From NCBI RefSeq assembly GCF_001245615.1, contig NZ_CWKH01000001.1:806001-870000 (forward strand): a stretch of 64,000 bases of DNA, written 5' to 3'. This stretch comes from Mycolicibacterium neworleansense. GTDB taxonomy: Bacteria > Actinomycetota > Actinomycetes > Mycobacteriales > Mycobacteriaceae. Position 1 is the stretch's first letter; each line of letters begins with the position of its first letter. Shown here piece by piece: positions 25,367 through 34,045 of the stretch. A model generated the notes under the pieces. The model had not been told where the DNA came from and did not search any database. It worked only from the letters and a program-made list of their open reading frames with translations. Made by a program: the position numbers and the translations under genes.

Positions 25367-25911
25367 TTTTGCCCCCGGCGTTGTTCGATGGGAATCTCAA
25401 TATCGAGCATCAGCAATTGAAAAGGATGCAATTTCTGCAATTGGGAGAGGATGGCCGTCGGTACTACAATCCAGGCCTGATCCTCGCCACAGCATTCGTG
25501 AAGTCGGTCAAGTGCCGAATATGCAAGGAGTGCAGTCCTTCCGTCCCGCGTCTCACGCATGTCGATCCGCGCATCGTTTGGATCATCGACTGACTCTGCG
25601 CACGGTAGGTATACGACCGGCGGAAAGTCCCGTGGAATCGGTTTGGAGTCCGATCGCTTCTCGCAGGCACCGTCCGCGCCCTCGACATGGTGGTGAACCG
25701 GCGGCGTTTCCACTCGATCTCGCGTGGGGTGTGGGAAGGAATTCCTTGCTTGCTGGACCGGGACCGCCTGCGTGGATGTAACGCCAACCGGGGGGTCCCA
25801 GCGATTGTGGGTGGGGTTCGCCAGCTGTGAATCGACCGGAACGTGACCTGTAGGTCGTCCTCGCTCATTCGCAGATGCCGCGCCACGATTCGTTGGTTCC
25901 GAATCGTCCAT
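25363..25911 (-). CDS. SAV_915-like (SseB-related) protein heading the type VII cassette
   Basis: A 182-residue protein with a disordered, polar N-terminal half (about residues 1-95) and a compact C-terminal domain: VVYLPCAESVDDPNDARIDM, TRDGRTALLAYSALDRLHECCG, then DQAWIVVPTAILSQLQ and LLMLDIEIP. This segment matches the SAV_915/SseB N-terminal-like proteins that often accompany actinobacterial type VII substrate genes. ATG 25911 is preceded by a GAGGGGG ribosome site and fits better than the longer frame. First gene of a four-gene unit with overlapping or nearly touching ends. It might act as a chaperone or accessory factor; no function is known. Confidence 0.68.
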   Translation of the reverse strand: MDDSEPTNRGAASANERGRPTGHVPVDSQLANPTHNRWDPPVGVTSTQAVPVQQARNSFPHPTRDRVETPPVHHHVEGADGACEKRSDSKPIPRDFPPVVYLPCAESVDDPNDARIDMRETRDGRTALLAYSALDRLHECCGEDQAWIVVPTAILSQLQKLHPFQLLMLDIEIPIEQRRGQK

Positions 25912-26340
25912 CAGCTTGAATCCCCCTCGCGTAGGCGCCCGTCGCCGCTCGTGCCGGTGTCTAGCAAACCGACAGTCCGCGGTTTTCCTGTGCCAGGCTA
26001 GCAACGAGTCGATGCCCAGTCGTGCGGCAATTTTCGGCCCACGGTGCGAGCTCCCACCTCTCGCGGCACGTGTGGGGATGGTAGTTGTGGATCCCGAGCC
26101 GGCAACTGTGTCGGCCTCTCGTCCTGCCGGAACTGCGCATGCGCTGTGGAAGCGCAGCTGGATACAAAATCACCCTTCTTGCCGCTGGCAGGAGCCATGT
26201 GCGGGAGACACGCGATGACCTGTTTCGCTGGGCCGCGTGCAGTTGCGGCTGAGGTTTTCCTTGGCGATCGTGTGCGAGGTAATGATTGCCGCGGGCATCT
26301 CCGTTTGCGGTAGCCCGAATCTGAGCCTGCATAGGTGTCG
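25912..26340. other. 429-bp region without a supported gene
   Basis: Divergent region between the type VII cassette and polA. Open frames exist on both strands (for example 26044-26313 and 25998-26453) but they overlap one another, lack family signatures and have no good ribosome sites. The promoter of the cassette must lie here, but no convincing -35/-10 pair was found. GC content is intermediate. Could hold a decayed gene. Confidence 0.5.
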
Positions 26341-26363
26341 TTGTCGGGACCGCTGCATAGAGT
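26341..26363 (+). promoter_or_regulatory. RecA-independent DNA-damage (PafBC-type) promoter candidate of polA
   Basis: TTGTCGGGA (26341-26349), eight bases, then TAGAGT (26358-26363). The layout matches that upstream of uvrB and uvrA in this window, with two mismatches from TTGTCGGTG. The predicted transcript would begin at or next to the GTG at 26371, making polA leaderless. Confidence 0.6.
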
Positions 26364-26370
26364 GAGGGCC

Positions 26371-29109
26371 GTGAGCCCCGCGAAGACCGAGACGAAGAAC
26401 GCACCGAACCCGACCGCCGACGACAAGCCCACACTGATGCTGCTCGACGGCAATTCGCTGGCTTTCCGGGCGTTCTACGCGTTGCCGGCCGAGAATTTCA
26501 AGACCCAGGGCGGGCTGACCACCAACGCGGTCTACGGGTTCACCTCGATGCTGATCAACCTGCTGCGTGACGAGCAGCCCAGCCACGTGGCGGCCGCGTT
26601 CGACGTGTCACGGCAGACCTTCCGCAAGGACAAGTACCCCGAATACAAGGAAGGCCGGTCGGCGACACCCGACGAGTTCCGCGGCCAGATCGACATCACC
26701 AAAGAGGTACTCGGCGCACTGGGCATCACCGCACTGGCCGAGCCCGGCTTCGAGGCCGACGACATCATCGCCACGCTGGCCACCCAGGCCGAGCAGGAGG
26801 GCTACCGGGTGCTGGTGGTCACCGGTGACCGGGACTCGCTGCAGTTGGTCAGCGATGACGTCACCGTGCTCTACCCGCGCAAGGGCGTGAGTGAGCTGAC
26901 GCGGTTCACCCCGGAGGCGGTGGTGGAGAAGTACGGGCTGACGCCGGCTCAATATCCGGATTTCGCGGCTCTGCGCGGGGACCCGAGCGACAACCTGCCC
27001 GGCATTCCCGGGGTCGGTGAGAAGACGGCGACCAAGTGGATCGTCGAATACGGCTCGCTGCAGGCGCTCGTCGACAACGTCGAGAAGGTCAAAGGCAAGG
27101 TCGGCGATTCGCTGCGGGCCAACTTGTCCAGCGTGGTGCTCAACCGTGAGCTCACCGATCTGGTCCGCGATGTGCCGCTGGCCCAGACGCCGGACACGCT
27201 GCGGATGCAACCCTGGAACCGCGATCAGATCCACCGGCTTTTCGACGATCTGGAATTCCGGGTCCTGCGCGATCGGCTGTTCGAGACGCTGGTGGCCTCC
27301 GAGCCCGAGGTCGAGCACGGGTTCGACGTGCGCGGCCGGGCGCTGGAGCCCGGTGAGCTGGCGGCATGGCTTGCCGAGCACAGCCTGGGCAACCGATTCG
27401 GGCTGGCCGTGGTCGGCACACATCTCGCGTTCGACGCCGACGCCACCGCGCTGGCCATCGTGGCGGCCGATGGCGACGGGCGCTACATCGACACCGCCAC
27501 CCTGACCCCCGAGGACGAGGAGGCACTGGCGCGCTGGCTGGGCGACCCGGGTCCGCCCAAGGCGCTGCACGAGGCCAAGCTGGCCATGCACGACCTGGCC
27601 GGGCGCGGCTGGACACTGCGCGGCGTCACCTCTGACACCGCGCTGGCCGCCTATCTGGTGCGGCCGGGGCAGCGCAGCTTCGCCCTCGATGATCTGGCGG
27701 TGCGTTACCTGCGCCGCGAGTTGCGCGCCGAAAGTCCAGAGCAACAACAGCTTTCACTACTGGATGACTCCGACGGGGTGGACGAGCAGGCGGTGCAGAC
27801 GCTCATCCTGCGGGCATGTGCGGTGTTGGATCTCGCCGACGCGCTCGACGAGGAACTCGCCCGCATCGACTCGTCGTCCCTGCTGGGCCGGATGGAGCTG
27901 CCGGTGCAGCGGGCGTTGGCCGAGATGGAGTCGACGGGCATCGCCGTCGACCTGGACAAGCTGCAGGAGCTGCAGAGCGAATTCGCCGACCAGATCCGCG
28001 ACGCGGCCGAGGCCGCCTATGCGGTGATCGGCAAGCAGATCAACCTCGGGTCGCCCAAGCAGTTGCAGGCAGTGCTGTTCGACGAGCTCGAGATGCCGAA
28101 GACCAAGCGCACCAAGACCGGCTACACCACCGACGCCGACGCGTTGCAGTCATTGTTCGACAAGACCGGGCATCCGTTCCTGCAGCACCTGCTGGCACAC
28201 CGCGATGCCACCCGGCTCAAGGTGACCGTCGACGGCCTGCTCAACGCGGTGGCTTCCGACGGACGGATCCACACCACGTTCAACCAGACGATCGCGGCGA
28301 CCGGCCGGCTGTCTTCCACCGAACCGAACCTGCAGAACATCCCGATCCGCACCGAGGCGGGCCGGCGCATCCGCGACGCGTTCGTGGTCGGTAAGGGTCC
28401 CGACGGGCCGTACTCCGAGTTGATGACCGCCGACTACAGCCAGATCGAGATGCGGATCATGGCTCACCTGTCCCGGGACGAAGGCCTGATCGAGGCCTTT
28501 AATACCGGTGAGGACCTGCACTCCTTCGTGGCGTCACGGGCGTTCTCGGTGCCGATCGACGAGGTGACCCCGGAACTGCGCCGCCGGGTGAAGGCGATGT
28601 CCTACGGCCTGGCCTACGGGCTGAGCGCCTATGGGCTGGCCAGCCAGCTCAAGATCTCCACCGAGGAGGCCAAGGTGCAGATGGAGCAGTACTTCGACCG
28701 GTTCGGCGGGGTCCGCGACTATCTGCGCGATGTGGTCGACCAGGCGCGCAAGGACGGGTTCACCTCAACGGTGCTGGGCCGCCGCCGCTACCTGCCCGAG
28801 CTGGACAGCAGCAACCGCAATGTGCGGGAGGCGGCTGAGCGGGCTGCCCTCAACGCGCCGATCCAGGGCAGCGCCGCCGACATCATCAAGGTGGCGATGA
28901 TCAATGTCGACGCCGCGATGAAGGAAGCCGGGCTCAAGTCACGGATGCTGCTGCAGGTCCACGACGAGTTGCTGTTCGAGGTGGCCGAGGGTGAGCGGGA
29001 GACCTTGGAGGCCCTGGTCCGCGAATACATGGGCAACGCGTACCCATTGGATGTGCCGTTGGAGGTGTCGGTCGGATACGGGCCCAGCTGGGACGCCGCC
29101 GCGCACTAG
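26371..29109 (+). CDS. polA: DNA polymerase I
   Basis: A 912-residue DNA polymerase I used in repair synthesis and Okazaki-fragment processing. Residues about 20-310 are the 5'-3' exonuclease (LLDGNSLAFRAFYAL, GFEADDIIATLA, GDRDSLQLV, GDPSDNLPGIPGVGEKTA). The middle region corresponds to the 3'-5' exonuclease fold, which is degenerate in mycobacterial PolA. The polymerase domain has motif A (DYSQIEMRI, Asp688), motif B (RRRVKAMSYGLAYGLSAYG) and motif C (QVHDELLFE, Asp865). The GTG at 26371 fits both the protein family and the position of the promoter immediately upstream. The gene ends at a hairpin shared with the convergent LysE gene. Confidence 0.97.
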   Translation: MSPAKTETKNAPNPTADDKPTLMLLDGNSLAFRAFYALPAENFKTQGGLTTNAVYGFTSMLINLLRDEQPSHVAAAFDVSRQTFRKDKYPEYKEGRSATPDEFRGQIDITKEVLGALGITALAEPGFEADDIIATLATQAEQEGYRVLVVTGDRDSLQLVSDDVTVLYPRKGVSELTRFTPEAVVEKYGLTPAQYPDFAALRGDPSDNLPGIPGVGEKTATKWIVEYGSLQALVDNVEKVKGKVGDSLRANLSSVVLNRELTDLVRDVPLAQTPDTLRMQPWNRDQIHRLFDDLEFRVLRDRLFETLVASEPEVEHGFDVRGRALEPGELAAWLAEHSLGNRFGLAVVGTHLAFDADATALAIVAADGDGRYIDTATLTPEDEEALARWLGDPGPPKALHEAKLAMHDLAGRGWTLRGVTSDTALAAYLVRPGQRSFALDDLAVRYLRRELRAESPEQQQLSLLDDSDGVDEQAVQTLILRACAVLDLADALDEELARIDSSSLLGRMELPVQRALAEMESTGIAVDLDKLQELQSEFADQIRDAAEAAYAVIGKQINLGSPKQLQAVLFDELEMPKTKRTKTGYTTDADALQSLFDKTGHPFLQHLLAHRDATRLKVTVDGLLNAVASDGRIHTTFNQTIAATGRLSSTEPNLQNIPIRTEAGRRIRDAFVVGKGPDGPYSELMTADYSQIEMRIMAHLSRDEGLIEAFNTGEDLHSFVASRAFSVPIDEVTPELRRRVKAMSYGLAYGLSAYGLASQLKISTEEAKVQMEQYFDRFGGVRDYLRDVVDQARKDGFTSTVLGRRRYLPELDSSNRNVREAAERAALNAPIQGSAADIIKVAMINVDAAMKEAGLKSRMLLQVHDELLFEVAEGERETLEALVREYMGNAYPLDVPLEVSVGYGPSWDAAAH

Positions 29110-29118
29110 CGGCGCCGG

Positions 29119-29151
29119 TTGGGGCCGCGTGCTAGCGCGCGTCGGCCCCAA
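29119..29151. terminator. hairpin between convergent polA and LysE-type gene
   Basis: TTGGGGCCG (29119-29127) and CGGCCCCAA (29143-29151) form a perfect nine-base stem around a 15-base GC-rich loop, ten bases after the polA stop and overlapping the last codons of the LysE gene. No U-tract follows, as is common for mycobacterial terminators. Confidence 0.5.
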
Positions 29152-29767
29152 GGCCCAGGCCCAGCGCCACCAGTACGGCCGCCATCACTCGTTCGATTCG
29201 GCGGCGAATATGGGTGCGGTTGAGGATGTTTCGCGCACGGTCAGCGGCGAGCACGATGCCCACGCACCATGAGGTGTCGACAACCAGCTGGATCAAGGCG
29301 AGCACCAGCAACGTCGGCAGCACCGGCCCGGTCGCCGGCAGGAATTGTGGAAGCACCACGATGCCGAAGGCCGCCGCCTTCGGGTTGGCGGCGATGGACA
29401 GCAGTGCCGCACGGAAAGCCGCGGCCGGGGTCCGCCCCCGCGGCGGCAGGGCTACCTCCATGTCGGCCGGGTGACTCGCGCTTCGCCATGCGCTGATGCC
29501 GAGCCAGATCAGGATCGCGGCGCCGACGACATGCATGGTGAGGGACAACCACCGGTTGGCGGTCAGCAATATCGACAGCCCGCCACCGCCGGCCAGGGTC
29601 CAGCCGCAGATGCCGATCTCGTTGCCGACAACCGCCGCGAGCCCCGCCGACCGGCCGTCCCGCACCGAGCGGTGCAGGAACAGTGCCGTCGCCGGTCCGG
29701 GCAGTGCGGCCAGGATCACCGATGCGACCAGGAAGGCCGGCAGCACGTCGACAATATGGGCGAACAT
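29132..29767 (-). CDS. LysE family (RhtB-like) amino-acid exporter
   Basis: A 211-residue inner-membrane protein with about six hydrophobic segments. It has the family N-terminus FLVASVILAALPGPATALFLHRSVRDGRSAGL, which contains the PGP motif, and the mid-protein NPKAAAFGIVVLPQFL typical of LysE/RhtB. Probably exports an amino acid or related small metabolite. Monocistronic, convergent with polA and 67 bases downstream of the PrsW-like gene. Substrate not predictable. Confidence 0.88.
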   Translation of the reverse strand: MFAHIVDVLPAFLVASVILAALPGPATALFLHRSVRDGRSAGLAAVVGNEIGICGWTLAGGGGLSILLTANRWLSLTMHVVGAAILIWLGISAWRSASHPADMEVALPPRGRTPAAAFRAALLSIAANPKAAAFGIVVLPQFLPATGPVLPTLLVLALIQLVVDTSWCVGIVLAADRARNILNRTHIRRRIERVMAAVLVALGLGLGADAR

Positions 29768-29833
29768 CCGCCAAGTATCGCTGACCAGCGCAAATCGATA
29801 TTGTCGAGTGCCCGCTCGACGGCGTCGCCGCCG

Positions 29834-31063
29834 TCAGTAGCGGACGGGCGCTTGGTAGTTGGCCAGCCAGTGCAGGATCGGTGCGGCCGAGCGGGCCGCC
29901 GTCACCGCGTACACCTCTTCTTGCTGCAGCGCGTACACCTGTGCATCGCCGAACCCGCGGTCGATGCGGTCACGGACGAACGCCAACTCGACGACTGCGG
30001 CGGCGAACGCCGCGACAGCCTTGCCGGCCGGGCGCCCGCCGGCCATCGTCGCCTGCTTGACGGCGCCGTGCCGGGTTTTGAGTGACCCGAGCCAGGTGGC
30101 CTCGTTGGGAGTGATCAGCCCGGCGGCGACCATGCCGGGCAGCTTTTCGGCCACCACACGCTGTTCCCGGCGGCGGCTGGTGACGGCGACCACGATCATG
30201 ATGACGAAGATCGGCACCATCCAGACCAGGTACACGATGAAGTACGTCCCGGCGCCCACCAGCGACGAACCGTTCCACAACCCGTGCATGAACACCGCGC
30301 CCAGGTAGCCGGCCAGGATGCACAGGACTTTGGCGCCGGTACTGCGTCGGTGCAGCGCGAAGTAGACGCCGATCGCGGTCATCGTGGTGAACAGGGAGTG
30401 CGCGAACGGAGCCATGATGAGGCGCATCGCGGCGGTGAGCAGTGATCCGGCGAGGGAATCGGCGCTGGCGATGTACATGATGTCTTCGAGCCAGGCGAAA
30501 CCGAGGCCGACCAGGCCGGCGTACACCAGGCAGTCGGTCAGCGAGTTGAGCTCGTTGCGGCGCCGCCCGGTCATCATGATCAGCAGGAACAGGCCCTTGG
30601 CGGCTTCCTCGATGAGCGGTGCCCGGATCGCCACCGAGGCGAAGCTGTGCGCTGATTCCGCCGAGTCGACACCGGGTGCCAGCAGTGCGTCGGTGAACAG
30701 GCTCAGCACCAGGGACAGCACGATCGCGACGGCGGCGCCCCATCCGAAGGCCAGCAGCAGTAGTCGGGGCGGTTCCGGTTCCCAGCGGTCCAGCCACAGG
30801 TAGGCGAACACCGCCCCGGTCATCACGATGCTGGACAGGGTGAATCCGATGATCGCGCCGGCCGGGTTGAGCGCGGTGAACAGCAGCACCAGCGCGCCGA
30901 TGACGACGCCGCAGGCGATGATCGCGGCGAGCGGGGCGCCGACCTTGCGGACCGGTCTGGGCAGGGGAGCGGTGACCGGAAACCACTGCCGATGGGCCGG
31001 ACCGGGGGTCGGGTAGTACGCCACCGCAGAAGCGTAGCGGCGGGTCGGCAGGTTTCCGGGCAC
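29834..31063 (-). CDS. PrsW family intramembrane metalloprotease-like protein
   Basis: A 409-residue multi-spanning membrane protein. The membrane core (about residues 45-290) carries the PrsW/CPBP-type signatures: RAPLIEEAAKGLFLLIMM (the EExxK-like glutamates), GFAWLEDIMYIA, MAPFAHSLFTTMTAIGVYF and FMHGLWNGSS, which supply Glu and His metal-ligand candidates. In Bacillus PrsW cleaves an anti-sigma factor; the target here is unknown. A cytosolic C-terminal tail of about 110 residues follows. The GTG at 31063 is used; a second GTG at 31024 (VAYYPTPG) is equally possible. Divergent from rpsA. Confidence 0.85.
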   Translation of the reverse strand: MPGNLPTRRYASAVAYYPTPGPAHRQWFPVTAPLPRPVRKVGAPLAAIIACGVVIGALVLLFTALNPAGAIIGFTLSSIVMTGAVFAYLWLDRWEPEPPRLLLLAFGWGAAVAIVLSLVLSLFTDALLAPGVDSAESAHSFASVAIRAPLIEEAAKGLFLLIMMTGRRRNELNSLTDCLVYAGLVGLGFAWLEDIMYIASADSLAGSLLTAAMRLIMAPFAHSLFTTMTAIGVYFALHRRSTGAKVLCILAGYLGAVFMHGLWNGSSLVGAGTYFIVYLVWMVPIFVIMIVVAVTSRRREQRVVAEKLPGMVAAGLITPNEATWLGSLKTRHGAVKQATMAGGRPAGKAVAAFAAAVVELAFVRDRIDRGFGDAQVYALQQEEVYAVTAARSAAPILHWLANYQAPVRY

Positions 31064-31116
31064 AAATTCCGCTGACGGCCCGGTGCTCCACTGGCGGCCC
31101 CGCCCGGGGAGGCGGT

Positions 31117-31146
31117 TTGTCCTGCGTGTGCCTGGTCGAGTACCCT
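31117..31146 (+). promoter_or_regulatory. candidate SigA promoter of rpsA
   Basis: TTGTCC (31117-31122), an 18-base spacer and TACCCT (31141-31146). The predicted start near 31153 would give rpsA an untranslated leader of about 108 bases, in an AT-richer stretch. No known riboswitch or attenuator was recognised in the leader. Confidence 0.5.
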
Positions 31147-31260
31147 CGTTACGTATCTGTGTGCACAGATTGTCGGCTCACAGATAAGTACGAACGCAAT
31201 ACAGCAATACCAGCAATATCACTGTCCCTACGAGTAAACCTGTCCGGAGCAACCCACCAC

Positions 31261-32700
31261 ATGCCCTCTCCCTCCGTCACCTCGCCGCAAGTAGCCGTCA
31301 ACGACATCGGCTCGGCTGAGGACTTTCTCGCCGCCATCGACAAAACCATCAAATACTTCAACGATGGCGACATCGTCGAGGGAACCATCGTCAAGGTTGA
31401 CCGTGACGAGGTCCTGCTCGACATCGGTTACAAGACCGAAGGTGTCATTCCTTCCCGCGAACTCTCCATCAAGCACGATGTCGACCCCAACGAGGTCGTT
31501 TCCGTGGGCGATGAGGTCGAGGCCCTCGTTCTCACCAAGGAGGACAAGGAAGGCCGTCTGATCCTGTCCAAGAAGCGCGCTCAGTACGAGCGTGCCTGGG
31601 GCACCATCGAAGAGCTCAAGGAGAAGGACGAGGCCGTCAAGGGCACCGTCATCGAGGTCGTCAAGGGCGGCCTGATCCTCGACATCGGCCTGCGCGGCTT
31701 CCTGCCCGCATCGCTGGTCGAGATGCGTCGTGTCCGCGATCTGCAGCCGTACATCGGCAAGGAGATCGAGGCCAAGATCATCGAGCTGGACAAGAACCGC
31801 AACAACGTGGTGCTGAGCCGCCGCGCCTGGCTGGAGCAGACCCAGTCCGAGGTGCGCAGCGAGTTCCTCAACCAGCTGCAGAAGGGCGCCATCCGCAAGG
31901 GTGTCGTCTCCTCGATCGTCAACTTCGGCGCCTTCGTCGATCTCGGCGGCGTCGACGGCCTGGTGCACGTCTCCGAGCTGTCCTGGAAGCACATCGATCA
32001 CCCGTCCGAGGTGGTTCAGGTGGGCGACGAGGTCACCGTCGAGGTGCTCGACGTCGACATGGATCGCGAGCGGGTTTCGCTGTCGCTGAAGGCGACTCAG
32101 GAAGACCCGTGGCGTCACTTCGCCCGCACCCACGCGATCGGTCAGATCGTGCCGGGCAAGGTCACCAAGCTGGTGCCGTTCGGTGCGTTCGTCCGCGTCG
32201 AGGAGGGCATCGAGGGCCTGGTGCACATCTCGGAGCTGTCCGAGCGCCACGTCGAGGTCCCGGACCAGGTGGTCACCGTCGGCGACGACGCGATGGTCAA
32301 GGTCATCGACATCGACCTGGAGCGTCGGCGGATCTCGCTGAGCCTCAAGCAGGCCAACGAGGACTACACCGAGGAGTTCGACCCGTCGAAGTACGGCATG
32401 GCCGACAGCTACGACGAGCAGGGCAACTACATCTTCCCCGAGGGCTTCGACGCCGAGACCAACGAATGGCTCGAAGGCTTCGACAAGCAGCGGGAGGAGT
32501 GGGAGGCTCGCTACGCCGAGGCCGAGCGTCGCCACAAGATGCACACCACGCAGATGGAGAAGTTCGCCGCTGCGGAGGCCGAGGAGGCCGCGCGTCCGGT
32601 GTCCAACGGTTCCTCGCGGTCGGAGGAGTCCACCGGTGGCACGCTGGCCAGCGATGCACAGTTGGCCGCTCTGCGTGAGAAGCTCGCAGGCAACGCCTAA
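31261..32700 (+). CDS. rpsA: 30S ribosomal protein S1
   Basis: A 479-residue S1 protein that binds mRNA on the 30S subunit. Four S1 RNA-binding repeats are visible, beginning at about residues 36 (DIVEGTIVKVDRDEVLLDIG), 121 (KGTVIEVVKGGLILDIGLRG), 208 (KGVVSSIVNFGAFVDLGGVDG) and 293 (PGKVTKLVPFGAFVRVEEGIEG). A charged C-terminal tail follows (EEWEARYAEAERRHKMH, then a Ser/Glu-rich linker and ASDAQLAALREKLAGNA). The sequence is nearly identical to that of M. tuberculosis except in the low-complexity tail. ATG 31261 gives the family N-terminus MPSPSVTSPQVAVNDIGS; the longer upstream frame is leader RNA. In M. tuberculosis the C-terminus has been debated as a pyrazinoic acid target. Confidence 0.98.
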   Translation: MPSPSVTSPQVAVNDIGSAEDFLAAIDKTIKYFNDGDIVEGTIVKVDRDEVLLDIGYKTEGVIPSRELSIKHDVDPNEVVSVGDEVEALVLTKEDKEGRLILSKKRAQYERAWGTIEELKEKDEAVKGTVIEVVKGGLILDIGLRGFLPASLVEMRRVRDLQPYIGKEIEAKIIELDKNRNNVVLSRRAWLEQTQSEVRSEFLNQLQKGAIRKGVVSSIVNFGAFVDLGGVDGLVHVSELSWKHIDHPSEVVQVGDEVTVEVLDVDMDRERVSLSLKATQEDPWRHFARTHAIGQIVPGKVTKLVPFGAFVRVEEGIEGLVHISELSERHVEVPDQVVTVGDDAMVKVIDIDLERRRISLSLKQANEDYTEEFDPSKYGMADSYDEQGNYIFPEGFDAETNEWLEGFDKQREEWEARYAEAERRHKMHTTQMEKFAAAEAEEAARPVSNGSSRSEESTGGTLASDAQLAALREKLAGNA

Positions 32701-32711
32701 CCAGTACGACA

Positions 32712-32746
32712 ACGAACGCCCCGGCCCTTTGGGTCGGGGCGTTCGT
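32712..32746 (+). terminator. hairpin after rpsA
   Basis: ACGAACGCCCCG (32712-32723) pairs perfectly with CGGGGCGTTCGT (32735-32746) around an 11-base loop, 12 bases after the rpsA stop. No T-run follows, so it may terminate weakly or serve as an RNA-stabilising 3' end before coaE. Confidence 0.6.
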
Positions 32747-32775
32747 CGTTCCCTGGGCCTGACACACTGTTGGGC

Positions 32776-33939
32776 GTGCTTCGCATCGGGTTAACCGGCG
32801 GTATCGGCGCCGGGAAGTCAACAGTGTCGGCCACATTCAGCGATCTCGGCGGAATCATCGTCGACGGTGACGTCATCGCACGTGAGGTGGTCGAGCCCGG
32901 AACCGAGGGCCTGGCCAAGTTGGTCGAGGCGTTCGGGGACGGGATCCTGCTGCCCGAGGGAGCGTTGAACCGTCCGGCGCTGGCGGCCGTCGCCTTCAGC
33001 GACGACGAGAAGCGCGCCACCCTGAACGGCATCGTGCATCCGCTGGTGGCGCACCGCCGTTCAGAGCTCATCGCGGCGGCGCACGAAGACGCCGTGATCG
33101 TCGAGGACATTCCCCTGCTGGTGGAATCCCAGATGGCGCCCATGTTCCCGTTGGTCATCGTGGTCAACGCCGACCCGGAACTGCGCGTCAAGCGGCTCAT
33201 CGAGTACCGCGGATTCACCGAGTCGGACGCCCGCGCCCGTATCGCCGCGCAGGCGACCGAGGAGCAGCGCCGCGCGGTGGCCGATGTCTGGCTGGACAAC
33301 TCGGGCAGCCCCGGCGCCGTCGTCGAGCAGGCTCGCGCGCTGTGGCACGAGCGGATCCTGCCGTTCGCGCACAATCTGACAATCCGGCGGCCGGCCCGGC
33401 GTGACCCTGTCGTGGTGCCCTATGACCCCACCTGGCCGGATCAGGCCCGCCGGATCGTGGCCCGGCTCAACACGGCCTGCGGGCACCGCGCGGTGCGTAT
33501 CGACCACATCGGGTCGACGGCCGTGCCGGGGATGGACGCCAAGGACGTCATCGATGTGCAGGTGACCGTCAAGTCGCTGGATGTTGCCGACGAACTCGCC
33601 GAGGCACTGTTGACGGCGGGTTACCCGGTGGTGCCCGACATCACCGGCGATACGCCCCACGACGACGATCTGGCGTTGTGGCACAAGCGTTTCCACGCCT
33701 CGGCAGATCCGGGTCGCCCGACCAATGTGCACATCAGGGTGGACGGCTGGCCCAACCAGCGCTTTGCCCTGATGTTCGTCGACTGGTTGCGGGCCAATCC
33801 GGGCGTGCAGGCGGATTATCTGGCGGCCAAGCAAGCCGCACTGGCCACACCCGACTACGCCGTGGCCAAAGAGCCGTGGTTCCTCGACGCCTACCAGCGT
33901 GCCCGAAAATGGGCGGACGCTACGGACTGGCGGCCCTAG
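32776..33939 (+). CDS. coaE: dephospho-CoA kinase fused to a GrpB (UPF0157) domain
   Basis: Catalyses the last step of coenzyme A synthesis. Residues 1-200 are the dephospho-CoA kinase with P-loop IGLTGGIGAGKS, DGDVIAREVVEPGTEG and NADPELRVKRLIEYRGFTES. Residues about 210-387 are a GrpB/UPF0157 nucleotidyltransferase-like domain (VVPYDPTWPDQARRI, DHIGSTAVPGMDAKDVIDVQV). This fusion is characteristic of mycobacteria; the added domain has been linked to stability of the kinase. GTG 32776 is preferred since LRIGLTGG is the family start; a TTG two codons upstream is possible. Follows rpsA as in M. tuberculosis Rv1630-Rv1631. Confidence 0.95.
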   Translation: MLRIGLTGGIGAGKSTVSATFSDLGGIIVDGDVIAREVVEPGTEGLAKLVEAFGDGILLPEGALNRPALAAVAFSDDEKRATLNGIVHPLVAHRRSELIAAAHEDAVIVEDIPLLVESQMAPMFPLVIVVNADPELRVKRLIEYRGFTESDARARIAAQATEEQRRAVADVWLDNSGSPGAVVEQARALWHERILPFAHNLTIRRPARRDPVVVPYDPTWPDQARRIVARLNTACGHRAVRIDHIGSTAVPGMDAKDVIDVQVTVKSLDVADELAEALLTAGYPVVPDITGDTPHDDDLALWHKRFHASADPGRPTNVHIRVDGWPNQRFALMFVDWLRANPGVQADYLAAKQAALATPDYAVAKEPWFLDAYQRARKWADATDWRP

Positions 33940-34045
33940 GTCGCTGGGCCGCAGCCGGTTTCGCGACGATCTACCCAACCGTCAAATGTTCGGGCCGCTG
34001 GAACTGACCGTGCGGTAGCGTTTGGTGCGTCCGAAGGGGGTGGGC

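Noticed and set aside
26044..26313. Small open frames between the type VII cassette and polA
   Set aside because: Mutually overlapping on both strands, no ribosome site, no family signature.
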